NCBI RefSeq assembly: GCF_042643145.1
Contig: NZ_JBHRSA010000030.1
Span: 1-25,078, forward strand
Length of the DNA: 25,078 nt
Source of the DNA: Virgibacillus_O xinjiangensis
GTDB taxonomy: Bacteria; Bacillota; Bacilli; Bacillales; Amphibacillaceae
Direction: 5' to 3'
The translations under genes were made by a program, and so were the position numbers. The notes beneath the pieces were generated by a model, which worked only from the letters and a program-made list of their open reading frames with translations, was not told the DNA's origin and did no database searches. Below, in pieces: positions 15,110 through 23,121 of the stretch (position 1 is its first letter; each line of letters starts with the position of its first letter).

Positions 15110-16666
15110 TTAGTTCACCTCAACTGTTTTTTCTGCCATTATACCATTTAATGACCATGTTTTCGCTTCTGTAATTTCCACTTCTACAATGTTTCCAATT
15201 GCTGATTTAGGCCCTTTGAAATTAACGAGCTTGTTTCTCTCTGTGTACCCGGCAAGTACATCGGGATCCTTTTTGCTCTCTCCCTCTACCAAGACCTTGA
15301 CCACCTTGCCTTGATACTCCTTCATAGCTTCTGCCGATTGCTTATTCACCAGATCATTCAATCGATGCAGACGTTGTTTCTTCACTTCTTCAGGTACATC
15401 ATCTTTTTTCCGGGCAGCCGGTGTTCCCTCTCTTGGAGAGTATATGAAGGTGTAAGCAGCTTCGAAACCCACTTCCTTGACGAGGCTCAACGTTTCTTCA
15501 AATTGCTCCTCTGTTTCATTTGGAAAACCGACTATGATATCCGTTGTTAAAGTGGCATTTGGCATAGCTTTTCTGATCTTCCGAACCAGCTCCAGATACT
15601 CTTCCCGCGTATATTTACGGTTCATCTTTTTCAGTACTTCAGTGCTTCCTGACTGTACAGGCAGATGAATGTGATCCAGGAGGTTGCCTCCTTTTGCCAG
15701 CACTTCAATCAGACGATCATCGAAATCTCTAGGATGGGAGGTAGTAAACCTTACTCTAGGGATATCTATTTTATGGATATCATCCATTAAGTCCCCGAGT
15801 CCATAGTCTAAATCCTCCAGGTCTTTTCCGTAGGCATTAACGTTCTGCCCCAGCAGCGTTACCTCTTTGTAGCCTTGGGCTACAAGATGGCGTATTTCCT
15901 GTATGATATCCTCCGGCCGCCTGCTGCGTTCCTTCCCTCTTGTCATCGGAACAATACAGTAAGTACAGAACTTGTCACAGCCGTACATGATGTTCACCCA
16001 TGCTTTGATTTTTCCTTTTCTGGCCTTAGGAAGGTTTTCGATTACATCTCCTTCTTTCGACCAGACTTCAACGATCATTTCTTTTCCGAACATCGCTTCT
16101 TTTACCAACTGTGGAAGACGGTGAATGTTATGGGTTCCAAAAATCAAATCAATATGCTGGTGTTTTTCCAGAATCCGATCGACCACCGATTCTTCTTGTG
16201 ACATGCAGCCGCATACACCAATGATCAAGTCCGGGTTTTCCAGTTTCAATGGTTTCAAATGGCCGATTTCACCAAACACTTTATTTTCCGCATTCTCCCT
16301 GATGGCGCACGTGTTCAGGAGAATAATATCGGCTTCTTTCGTCTCAGAAGTAGCCTCATACCCCATTTCTGTTAAGATGCCTGCCATCACTTCCGTATCA
16401 TGCTCATTCATCTGACAGCCGTATGTACGGATCAGGAATTTCCTTCCTTTCCCGATCTGCTGCATATCTTCCGGAATGGAGAAGTCATAATGGAATTGAA
16501 CATCCTCTTTCCGACGCTTTCTTGCTTTATTAATGTTCGGGGACTGGGGCTCATATTCGGAATGGAAGTACTTGGAGATCATTTCATCACTGGATGTATT
16601 CTTGATTCTTTCCATGTTCTCCGGTTCTTTGATATGAGCCTGTTCTTTTCTCTGTTGCTCGTTCAT
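15110..16666 (-). CDS. miaB: tRNA-2-methylthio-N6-dimethylallyladenosine synthase MiaB
   Basis: MiaB adds a methylthio group to i6A37, the product of MiaA. The 518 residues begin with a Bacillus-type N-terminal extension of about 70 residues. The UPF0004 domain follows with Cys84 (TYGCQMNEHD), Cys120 (LLNTCAIRENAE) and Cys154 (VCGCMSQ), which hold the auxiliary cluster. The radical-SAM motif GCDKFCTYC has Cys230, Cys234 and Cys237. The C-terminus is a TRAM domain (about 445-510). The ATG at 16666 follows AAGGAAGGAGA. It is first in miaB-ricA and has a SigA-like promoter about 100 bases upstream. In B. subtilis, kbl and tdh lie between spoVS and this gene, as I remember; here they are absent. 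Confidence 0.97.
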   Translation of the reverse strand: MNEQQRKEQAHIKEPENMERIKNTSSDEMISKYFHSEYEPQSPNINKARKRRKEDVQFHYDFSIPEDMQQIGKGRKFLIRTYGCQMNEHDTEVMAGILTEMGYEATSETKEADIILLNTCAIRENAENKVFGEIGHLKPLKLENPDLIIGVCGCMSQEESVVDRILEKHQHIDLIFGTHNIHRLPQLVKEAMFGKEMIVEVWSKEGDVIENLPKARKGKIKAWVNIMYGCDKFCTYCIVPMTRGKERSRRPEDIIQEIRHLVAQGYKEVTLLGQNVNAYGKDLEDLDYGLGDLMDDIHKIDIPRVRFTTSHPRDFDDRLIEVLAKGGNLLDHIHLPVQSGSTEVLKKMNRKYTREEYLELVRKIRKAMPNATLTTDIIVGFPNETEEQFEETLSLVKEVGFEAAYTFIYSPREGTPAARKKDDVPEEVKKQRLHRLNDLVNKQSAEAMKEYQGKVVKVLVEGESKKDPDVLAGYTERNKLVNFKGPKSAIGNIVEVEITEAKTWSLNGIMAEKTVEVN

Positions 16667-16766
16667 CTATCTGGTCTCCTTCCTTCATAGTAAATAAGAA
16701 TGCATATATGTCTGGCGGGATTCTATATTCAATCAGCTGTTTATATGTATAGAGGTACATTACTAA

Positions 16767-16795
16767 AGTATAAACCCTCCTGCCAATTTTAACAA
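16767..16795 (-). promoter_or_regulatory. Candidate SigA promoter of miaB-ricA
   Basis: On the minus strand, TTGTTA (16795-16790), 17 bases and TATACT (16772-16767) match SigA at 4/6 and 5/6. It is preceded by the spoVS terminator and followed by a leader of about 95 bases before miaB. Confidence 0.55.
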
Positions 16796-16815
16796 TATCC
16801 ATGTTTTTCTCAAAC

Positions 16816-16841
16816 AAAAAACCTTCCTATTACTAGGAAGG
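16816..16841 (-). terminator. Terminator after spoVS
   Basis: A perfect 8-bp stem (16822-16829 with 16834-16841) and 4-nt loop is followed on the minus strand by six T (16821-16816). It lies 17 bases after the spoVS stop codon. Confidence 0.9.
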
Positions 16842-16857
16842 CGGCCATTTATCGCAT

Positions 16858-17118
16858 TTATCTCGGTTCAATAATCAGCTTTATTGCTGTCCGTTCTTCA
16901 TTATCGATCATAATATCAGTGAATGCTGGGATGCATATCAAGTCTACACCACTCGGTGCGACAAAACCTCTTGCAATGGCAATCGCTTTCACGGACTGAT
17001 TCAAAGCGCCTGCACCGATTGCCTGTATCTCTGCAGAACCGCGTTCTCTTAAGACATTTGCAAGTGCACCTGCTACTGAGTTGGGATTTGATTTTGCTGA
17101 GACTTTTAATACTTCCAC
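16858..17118 (-). CDS. spoVS: Stage V sporulation protein S
   Basis: An 86-residue SpoVS, almost identical along its length to B. subtilis SpoVS (SAKSNPNSVAGALANVLRE, GAGALNQSVKAIAIARGF, DLICIPAFTD). It is an Alba-like small protein needed for normal septation and coat assembly in sporulation; the molecular role is not settled. The start is GTG at 17118 with AAGGAGGT well placed upstream. A SigH-like promoter lies in the 105-base gap after ymdB. It ends in its own terminator. Confidence 0.97.
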   Translation of the reverse strand: MEVLKVSAKSNPNSVAGALANVLRERGSAEIQAIGAGALNQSVKAIAIARGFVAPSGVDLICIPAFTDIMIDNEERTAIKLIIEPR

Positions 17119-17161
17119 TACTAGTACCTCCTTCGTTTGCTATTATAGTTCTATTGCTACT

Positions 17162-17191
17162 ATATTCTTGGAGTTGTCAGCATATTCCCTA
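17162..17191 (-). promoter_or_regulatory. Candidate SigH promoter of spoVS
   Basis: On the minus strand, TAGGGAATA (17191-17183), 12 bases and CAAGAATAT (17170-17162) resemble the SigH pattern RNAGGAWWW and RNNGAATWW. The -10 GAAT core fits well; the -35 has two mismatches. SigH control of spoVS is known in B. subtilis. Confidence 0.42.
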
Positions 17192-17223
17192 TTATGGATC
17201 AATAATTTGAAAAATTCAACTAT

Positions 17224-18018
17224 TCAACTAAAGAATGGATGATCATCATTTATGAGGATTCTTTCTGCTTTTGTACTCCTGCCATCCTTGCCAACCGTCA
17301 CAAGAATACCGTTTAATTGTTTTTTACCCTTTTTTGTAACTTCAAAACGTACGGGGAGGGAAGTTGTAAAACGTTTCAGTACCGCTTCTCTTTCTACCCC
17401 CAGGATTCCTTCATACGGTCCGGTCATCCCAACATCCGTAATAAATGCTGTTCCATTCGGAAGAATCCGCTCATCGGCAGTCTGTGTATGGGTGTGGGTA
17501 CCGACTACTGCGCTGACCCTTCCATCCAAATACCAGCCCATGGCTTGCTTTTCACTGGTTGCTTCGGCATGGAAATCAACAAATATGATGTTTGTCCGCT
17601 TTTTCGCTTCATTGACTAATTCATCAGCTTTCTGGAAAGGATCATCTGTTGCCGGGAGGAAGGTCCTGCCTTGAAGGTTGATTACGGCTACTTCGGTTCC
17701 ATTTAGATTGATATAAATAATCCCTTTTCCTGGGTTATTCTCCGGGAAATTCGCCGGCCGGATCATATATTTAGCATGATCAATGAATTCGAATATTTCC
17801 TTTTTATCCCACGTGTGGTTCCCCATCGTGATGACCTGGGCTCCCCATTCCAGAAATTGCTTATAAATCTTTTCCGTAATCCCCTTACCTGATGCTGCAT
17901 TCTCACCATTGATGATCGTCATGGTTGGACGATACTTCTCTTTTAGCCTAGGCAGGTATTCCTCTACCATCTCTCTTCCTGGAGATCCGACAACGTCCCC
18001 GATAAACAAAATTTTCAT
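17224..18018 (-). CDS. ymdB: Metallophosphoesterase YmdB (2',3'-cyclic nucleotide phosphodiesterase)
   Basis: A 264-residue YmdB-type calcineurin-like enzyme. The two-metal site shows GDVVGSPGR (Asp8), INGENAA (Glu39, Asn40) and MGNHTWD (Asn67, His68). DFHAEATSEK and GTHTHTQTADE further on supply the other His ligands. In B. subtilis it hydrolyses cyclic nucleotides and influences the choice between motility and biofilm. The ATG at 18018 has AAGGA close by and AGGA at 10-base spacing, a modest ribosome site. A perfect TATAAT lies at 18043-18038 on the minus strand, but I see no good -35 partner. The rny terminator is just upstream, so ymdB needs its own promoter or read-through. Confidence 0.95.
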   Translation of the reverse strand: MKILFIGDVVGSPGREMVEEYLPRLKEKYRPTMTIINGENAASGKGITEKIYKQFLEWGAQVITMGNHTWDKKEIFEFIDHAKYMIRPANFPENNPGKGIIYINLNGTEVAVINLQGRTFLPATDDPFQKADELVNEAKKRTNIIFVDFHAEATSEKQAMGWYLDGRVSAVVGTHTHTQTADERILPNGTAFITDVGMTGPYEGILGVEREAVLKRFTTSLPVRFEVTKKGKKQLNGILVTVGKDGRSTKAERILINDDHPFFS

Positions 18019-18083
18019 GTCCTTATCATCCTATCTGATTATATGTTAGTAGTTTTCCCCTCGTTATTATGGATACTCATAGA

Positions 18084-18117
18084 TAAACAGGAGCAGCCAT
18101 ATGGCTGCTCCTGTTTA
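18084..18117 (-). terminator. Hairpin terminator after rny (34-bp perfect palindrome)
   Basis: The sequence 18084-18117 is a perfect palindrome centred on CATATG, able to form a stem of about 15 bp. It starts 21 bases after the rny stop. On the minus strand the following T run is weak (TTTATCT, partly within the palindrome), so termination may be partial, letting some transcription reach ymdB. Confidence 0.7.
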
Positions 18118-18137
18118 CTGCCGATTACCAGCTGATC

Positions 18138-19700
18138 CTATTTGGCATATTCCACTGCCCGTGTTTCTCTAATGACAGTCACCTTTATATGACCAGGATA
18201 ATCGAGCTCAGATTCAATTCGTTTCCTGATGTCCCGAGCGATACTTACTGATTTGACATCATCAATTTCATCCGGTTTCACCATGATGCGAATCTCTCTT
18301 CCTGCTTGGATAGCGAAGGATTTTTCCACACCGGTAAAGGATTCTGATATCTCTTCAAGCTTCTCGAGCCTTTTGATATAGTTCTCCAATGTCTCACTTC
18401 TTGCACCAGGCCGTGCAGCGGAAAGTGCGTCTGCGGCCGCGACCAATACGGAGATAACGGACGTAGGTTCTTCATCTCCGTGGTGGGAAGCGATCGAATT
18501 GATGACTACCTCATGCTCTTTGTATTTCACTGCGAGTTCCTTCCCGATTTCAACGTGGCTTCCTTCTACTTCATGGTCAATTGCTTTGCCAATATCATGA
18601 AGTAAGCCAGCTCTTCTTGCTAGTGTAACGTCTTCTCCTAATTCAGCAGCTAGCAGTCCTGCCAAGTAAGCGACCTCGGTGGAATGCTTAAGGACATTCT
18701 GCCCATAGCTTGTACGGTATTTCAGACGACCCAGTATTTTGATCAGGTCTGGATGGAGCCCATGCACACCGACTTCAAAAGTAGTTTCTTCACCATATTC
18801 ACGAATGTAATCATCCATATCCCGTCTGGCTTTGTCCACCATCTCTTCGATTCTTGCTGGGTGGATCCTTCCATCTTGCACCAGTTTTTCCAGTGCCATG
18901 CGGGCTGTCTCCCGGCGAATTGGATCGAAGCCCGAGAGTATGACTGCTTCCGGTGTATCATCGATAATCAAGTCGATTCCTGTCAATGTTTCCAAGGTCC
19001 GTATATTACGGCCTTCTCGGCCGATTATCCGTCCTTTCATCTCATCATTAGGCAGATTCACTACAGAAACAGTAGTTTCAGCCACATGATCTGCTGCGCA
19101 GCGTTGTAAGGCAAGTGAAAGAATATTCTTGGCTTTTTTATCAGCCTCTTCCTTGGCTCGATTTTCTGCTTCTTTAATCATCAGTGCGGAATCATGTGCC
19201 ACTTCCTGTTCAATCCGTTCCAGAATAACCTGTTTAGCCTGGTCGGTCGTGTAACCTGAAATGCGTTCAAGCTCAGACTGCTGCTCTTGTTTCATGGCTT
19301 CCACTTTGCTTTCCATTTCTTCAATTTGTTGTTGTTTTTCCGTCAGTGATTCTTCCTTTTTCTCCAACAAGAGCTCGCGCTTGTCTAATGTTTCACTTTT
19401 ACGGTCCAGATTTTCTTCTTTCTGCGTCAGGCGGGTTTCCTGCTTTTGTACTTCCAGCCGGCGTTCACGGAGTTCATCATCCGTCTTTTGACGCAACTGG
19501 TGAATCTCGTCCTTCGCTTCAAGAAGTGCCTCTTTTTTGGAGGCGTCTGCATTTCTGTGTGCTTCATCAACGATTTGTTTTGCCAAATCTTCAGCACTTG
19601 AAATTTTAGCTTCTGCAATAGATCTACGAACCAGATAACCAACAACAATACCGACGATTAGAGCAAGCAAAATGGAGATGACTAAGATTATAATGTCCAC
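18138..19700 (-). CDS. rny: Ribonuclease Y
   Basis: RNase Y is the membrane-bound endoribonuclease that starts decay of many mRNAs in Bacillus. The 520 residues show an N-terminal membrane helix (about 3-24), a long coiled coil (about 30-200), a KH domain with GRIIGREGRNIR (223-234), and an HD domain with LKHS (His339) and LLHDIGKAID (His368-Asp369). The start is GTG at 19700, with GGAGGT 6 bases upstream. A near-perfect SigA promoter lies about 115 bases upstream, giving a leader of roughly 110 bases. Neighbours ricA and ymdB are linked to its function in B. subtilis. The pbpX gene found between rny and recA in B. subtilis is absent here. Confidence 0.98.
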   Translation of the reverse strand: MDIIILVISILLALIVGIVVGYLVRRSIAEAKISSAEDLAKQIVDEAHRNADASKKEALLEAKDEIHQLRQKTDDELRERRLEVQKQETRLTQKEENLDRKSETLDKRELLLEKKEESLTEKQQQIEEMESKVEAMKQEQQSELERISGYTTDQAKQVILERIEQEVAHDSALMIKEAENRAKEEADKKAKNILSLALQRCAADHVAETTVSVVNLPNDEMKGRIIGREGRNIRTLETLTGIDLIIDDTPEAVILSGFDPIRRETARMALEKLVQDGRIHPARIEEMVDKARRDMDDYIREYGEETTFEVGVHGLHPDLIKILGRLKYRTSYGQNVLKHSTEVAYLAGLLAAELGEDVTLARRAGLLHDIGKAIDHEVEGSHVEIGKELAVKYKEHEVVINSIASHHGDEEPTSVISVLVAAADALSAARPGARSETLENYIKRLEKLEEISESFTGVEKSFAIQAGREIRIMVKPDEIDDVKSVSIARDIRKRIESELDYPGHIKVTVIRETRAVEYAK

Positions 19701-19814
19701 GATTTCACCTCCTATTGCTATAAAATTGTACCTTCATATTGTCGGCATATACCAAGTTCAAGGGCATAGAAAATAATACATCTTATAATAAAAATTATAA
19801 AATTATACAATCTA

Positions 19815-19843
19815 ATTTTAATTGTCTCCTGAAGTAATGTCAA
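19815..19843 (-). promoter_or_regulatory. SigA promoter of rny
   Basis: On the minus strand, TTGACA (19843-19838), exactly 17 bases, then TAAAAT (19820-19815). The -35 is perfect and the -10 has one mismatch. The leader to the GTG start is AT-rich and holds weaker alternative -10 like sites. Confidence 0.8.
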
Positions 19844-19890
19844 GAAAACGTAACAATTATTAATGTAGGGATTATTTCTGGTAAATACAG

Positions 19891-19921
19891 AAAACCTCTG
19901 CTTAACTCTAGCAGAGGTTTT
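19891..19921 (-). terminator. Terminator after recA
   Basis: A perfect 11-bp stem (19891-19901 with 19911-19921) and 9-nt loop, followed on the minus strand by TTTTCTGTATTT, counting the stem's own T. It lies 30 bases after the recA stop. Confidence 0.82.
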
Positions 19922-19951
19922 GCTATAACGATTATATGACCATTAACAAGA

Positions 19952-20986
19952 TTACACGTCAAAACTTTCCTGACCAGCCTCTTCCGTCTCCTCGGCCGAC
20001 TCGTCCAGACTGTGATGAGCTCGGATTGCTGTTTGTATTTCTGACATGATATCTTCATTTTCTTTCAAGAACTGCTTGGCATTTTCCCGGCCCTGGCCTA
20101 ACCTTTCCTCGTTATAGGAATACCATGCACCGCTTTTTTGGACGATATCAAGATCGGAACCGATATCCAGCACTTCACCTTCTTTGGAAATGCCTTCACC
20201 GTACATGATATCGACTTCAGCTTGTTTGAATGGTGGAGCCACTTTGTTTTTAACCACTTTGATTCTTGCTTTGTTTCCGACCATATCGTTACCCTGTTTC
20301 AAACTTTCAGCACGGCGCACTTCCAACCTGACAGAAGAATAGAATTTCAGCGCCCGTCCACCCGGAGTGGTTTCTGGATTGCCGAACATCACGCCGACTT
20401 TTTCACGAATCTGATTGATAAAAATCGCTGTCGCCTTCGATTTGTTGATGGCACCAGAAAGCTTTCTTAGTGCCTGAGACATGAGGCGCGCTTGAAGACC
20501 GACATGGGCATCCCCCATCTCTCCTTCAATCTCTGCTTTAGGAACAAGTGCTGCAACAGAGTCGACAACAATGATATCTACAGCCCCGCTACGTACGAGC
20601 GCTTCCGCAATTTCCAGTGCTTGTTCCCCGGTGTCCGGCTGTGAAAGCAGGAGTTCATCCACATCTACACCTAGAGCCCTTGCATAAGTTGGATCAAGAG
20701 CATGCTCAGCATCGATAAAAGCAGCTTGCCCGCCCTTTTGCTGTGCTTCTGCAATCGCATGGAGTGCTACAGTCGTTTTACCGGAAGACTCCGGTCCGTA
20801 AATTTCTACTACTCTTCCTCTCGGATAGCCGCCGATTCCCAGTGCTACGTCCAACGCGAGTGACCCGCTTGGAATGGTTGCTATCTTCTGTTCTCCCTGT
20901 TCACTCATCTTCATGATGGACCCTTTGCCGAACTGCTTCTCTATTTGTCTCAAAGCCATATCTAAAGCTTGTTTTTTATCACTCAA
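19952..20986 (-). CDS. recA: Recombinase RecA
   Basis: RecA forms filaments on single-stranded DNA for recombination and triggers LexA self-cleavage. The 344 residues carry Walker A GPESSGKTT (64-72), the SOS-typical QIREKVGVMFGNPETTPGG loop L2 region, and an acidic tail (SAEETEEAGQES). The start is TTG at 20986, with AAAGGAGG 8 bases upstream and the expected first residues MSDKKQALDMAL. It has its own promoter and a LexA box, and is also third in the pgsA-cinA-recA series with no clear terminator after cinA. Confidence 0.99.
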   Translation of the reverse strand: MSDKKQALDMALRQIEKQFGKGSIMKMSEQGEQKIATIPSGSLALDVALGIGGYPRGRVVEIYGPESSGKTTVALHAIAEAQQKGGQAAFIDAEHALDPTYARALGVDVDELLLSQPDTGEQALEIAEALVRSGAVDIIVVDSVAALVPKAEIEGEMGDAHVGLQARLMSQALRKLSGAINKSKATAIFINQIREKVGVMFGNPETTPGGRALKFYSSVRLEVRRAESLKQGNDMVGNKARIKVVKNKVAPPFKQAEVDIMYGEGISKEGEVLDIGSDLDIVQKSGAWYSYNEERLGQGRENAKQFLKENEDIMSEIQTAIRAHHSLDESAEETEEAGQESFDV

Positions 20987-21016
20987 TATGGTTGCCTCCT
21001 TTAATCATCTATTCCT

Positions 21017-21045
21017 ATCATACATGGTTTTAATAGATTTGCCAA
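21017..21045 (-). promoter_or_regulatory. SigA promoter of recA
   Basis: On the minus strand, TTGGCA (21045-21040), 17 bases and TATGAT (21022-21017), 5/6 matches in each hexamer. The recA start is about 30 bases on. A LexA box lies just upstream of the -35. Confidence 0.85.
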
Positions 21046-21052
21046 GAAAAAA

Positions 21053-21066
21053 CGAATAAATGTTCT
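21053..21066. promoter_or_regulatory. LexA (DinR) box before recA
   Basis: CGAATAAATGTTCT matches the Bacillus SOS box CGAACRNRYGTTYC at 12 of 14 positions, with both palindromic cores (CGAA and GTTC) intact. It lies 7 bases upstream of the -35. This supports DNA-damage control of recA. Confidence 0.85.
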
Positions 21067-21160
21067 CCTATTTCCGGGCCTCTTTCCGATAAGAAATAGA
21101 ATAATAGACACATGAAACAGTCTAAGAAATTACTTTACAGCATCCGGAATCAGCAAAAAA

Positions 21161-22408
21161 TCAATTCAATGCCTCAAAAATAAGTTGCAAACCTTTGAGA
21201 ACAGCTTTTTTTCTAATAGAGTTCCTCGTCCCATGGAGGGTGAACTTTTCAACTGAAACCATACCGTCCCTAGGCATGATGGCAATAAAAACGGTTCCCG
21301 CAGGATGGCCCTCCACCTCTTCTGGCCCGGCAACGCCAGTAAAGCTGATTCCTATATCCGCTCCTAGTTTCTGGCGGACTCTTTCAGCCATTTCCATGGC
21401 ACATTCCCTGCTGACAGTCCCATTTTCCCGGATTGTTTTTTCAGAAACTCCAAGCACATTTTTCTTGACTTCCTCAGTATAGGATACAATCCCGCCGGCA
21501 CACACCTTGGAAGCCCCCTCTACAGAGACAAGCCTCTCTGTGAACATTCCGCCAGTGAGGCTTTCAGCAGCAGCTATCTGTTTATGTTTTTCTTTCAGCA
21601 GCGACACCACCTGCTCTTCTATGGAGTCCTCATCCATTCCCACAAAATGCTTTCCAACTTTTGCTAGTATCTGCTGTTTTGTTTCCTCTATAAGCTCATC
21701 TGCTTCCTCCATGGTATCTGCTTTGGCAGTAAGGCGGATGACGACTCCCTCCTCTTGTGCCAAAGGGGCAATAGTGGGATTGCTCTGAGCCTGAATCAAA
21801 CTGCTGACTTTATCTTCCAGCAAGGATTCACCAATTCCAATGAACTTGAGGACCGCTGACTTGATGACCCCCTTCATTCCTTTCACTTGCTGTAAATAAG
21901 GCAACACAGCATGTTCCGTCAACCATTTCATTTCCCGGGGAACCCCCGGGAGAAAAATCCAGGTTCTGCCTGCATGCTCGACGATCATGCCCGGAGCCAT
22001 TCCCGCTTTATTTTCCAATACCTTTGCCCCAGCAAAAACACGGGCCTGTTTTCGATTGTTTGGTGTCATATCCATTTGTCTTTCTTTAAAGAAAGTTTCT
22101 ATTTTTTTCATCGAAGAAGCATGTTCTACCATTTGCAAGCCGCTGATTTTTTGGAAAGCTTCTCTTGTCAGATCATCTTCTGTCGGCCCCAACCCTCCAG
22201 TAACCAGGATTATATCAGACCTTTTCTGTGCGCCCGCGAAAACCGCTGTTACTCTATCCAGATTGTCCCCTACCACTGCATGCTGATAGACATTTATTCC
22301 TGTTGCGGCAAACTGCTTAGAGAGCCATTGGGCATTGGTGTTGGCAATCTGCCCAAGCAGCAATTCAGTACCAACGGCAATGATTTCAGCTTTCAACGGT
22401 TTCGTCAT
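21161..22408 (-). CDS. cinA: Competence/damage-inducible protein CinA
   Basis: A 415-residue two-domain CinA. The N-terminal MoCF-like domain (about 1-170) has AVGTELLLGQIANTN and VTGGLGPTEDD. The C-terminal domain (about 250-412) is the PncC type, with AAESLTGGMFTERL and the SFTGVAGPEE loop. Homologues act as ADP-ribose pyrophosphatase or NMN deamidase in NAD recycling; which activity applies here cannot be read from sequence. The ATG at 22408 overlaps the pgsA stop as ATGA, so translation is coupled, and GAGGGA lies upstream. In many Firmicutes, cinA and recA share transcripts and are induced in competence. Confidence 0.96.
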   Translation of the reverse strand: MTKPLKAEIIAVGTELLLGQIANTNAQWLSKQFAATGINVYQHAVVGDNLDRVTAVFAGAQKRSDIILVTGGLGPTEDDLTREAFQKISGLQMVEHASSMKKIETFFKERQMDMTPNNRKQARVFAGAKVLENKAGMAPGMIVEHAGRTWIFLPGVPREMKWLTEHAVLPYLQQVKGMKGVIKSAVLKFIGIGESLLEDKVSSLIQAQSNPTIAPLAQEEGVVIRLTAKADTMEEADELIEETKQQILAKVGKHFVGMDEDSIEEQVVSLLKEKHKQIAAAESLTGGMFTERLVSVEGASKVCAGGIVSYTEEVKKNVLGVSEKTIRENGTVSRECAMEMAERVRQKLGADIGISFTGVAGPEEVEGHPAGTVFIAIMPRDGMVSVEKFTLHGTRNSIRKKAVLKGLQLIFEALN

Positions 22409-22983
22409 TTAGAATCCCTCATTACATGCCAATTTTTTATAAAATAGTCCACACCAGAATAGACGGTGAAGAACAGTGCAGCATAGAGCATGATGATATC
22501 AAACGGCAGTCCAATATAGGAAAAAGGAAAGTTATGGAGCAGTAATGCTGAGATCGCTACAATCTGGGTAACCGTTTTTAGTTTCCCCATGCTGCTAGCT
22601 GCAAGTACTAACCCTTCTCCAGCTGCAACCAAACGTAGACCTGTAACTGCAAATTCTCTGCTGATGATCAGGATAACTACCCATGCTGGGGCCATGCCCA
22701 TTTCCACCAATAGAATCAGGGCAGCAGAAACAAGCAGTTTATCTGCCAAAGGATCCAAAAATTTTCCAAGATTTGTAACAAGGTTGTATTTTCTTGCATA
22801 ATAACCATCAATCCAGTCTGTCGTAGAAGCAATAATAAACAGTAAGGCGGCAGCGAAGTGGGATACAGGAAGGGTTTCTTCACCAATCGTCCACTCGCCC
22901 CAATCAAACGGGATACTTAGAAGAATAATGAAAATGGGAATCAAAAAAATACGGGATAAAGTGATTTTGTTTGGTATGTTCAT
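22405..22983 (-). CDS. pgsA: CDP-diacylglycerol-glycerol-3-phosphate 3-phosphatidyltransferase
   Basis: PgsA makes phosphatidylglycerol phosphate, the first committed step to phosphatidylglycerol and cardiolipin. The 192-residue membrane protein has several hydrophobic helices. The CDP-alcohol motif is complete: Asp56, Asp59-Gly60, Ala63-Arg64, Gly73, Asp77 and Asp81. The ATG at 22983 follows TAGGAGG. The rodZ terminator lies about 90 bases upstream, so pgsA needs its own promoter. The best candidate I see (TTGGAA, 18 bases, TAAGAA) is weak. The ATGA overlap ties it to cinA. Confidence 0.97.
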   Translation of the reverse strand: MNIPNKITLSRIFLIPIFIILLSIPFDWGEWTIGEETLPVSHFAAALLFIIASTTDWIDGYYARKYNLVTNLGKFLDPLADKLLVSAALILLVEMGMAPAWVVILIISREFAVTGLRLVAAGEGLVLAASSMGKLKTVTQIVAISALLLHNFPFSYIGLPFDIIMLYAALFFTVYSGVDYFIKNWHVMRDSK

Positions 22984-23072
22984 AACTAGGTGTCCTCCTA
23001 TATATAGATAGAAATTTCTTATTTGCTAGATCCATAAGATTCCAAGTTCTATTACCGGAAACCGACGATATA

Positions 23073-23098
23073 AAACCCTTCCCATCAAGGAAGGGTTT
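23073..23098 (-). terminator. Terminator after rodZ
   Basis: A perfect 10-bp stem (23073-23082 with 23089-23098) and 6-nt loop, followed on the minus strand by TTTTATAT (stem T included). It lies 23 bases after the rodZ stop. Confidence 0.85.
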
Positions 23099-23121
23099 AA
23101 TTATTCATCTGCACTGTTTTG

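Noticed and set aside
21911..22447. Plus-strand open frame of 178 codons opposite cinA
   Set aside because: Antisense to the conserved N-terminal domain of CinA; its residues are atypical and it has no ribosome site.
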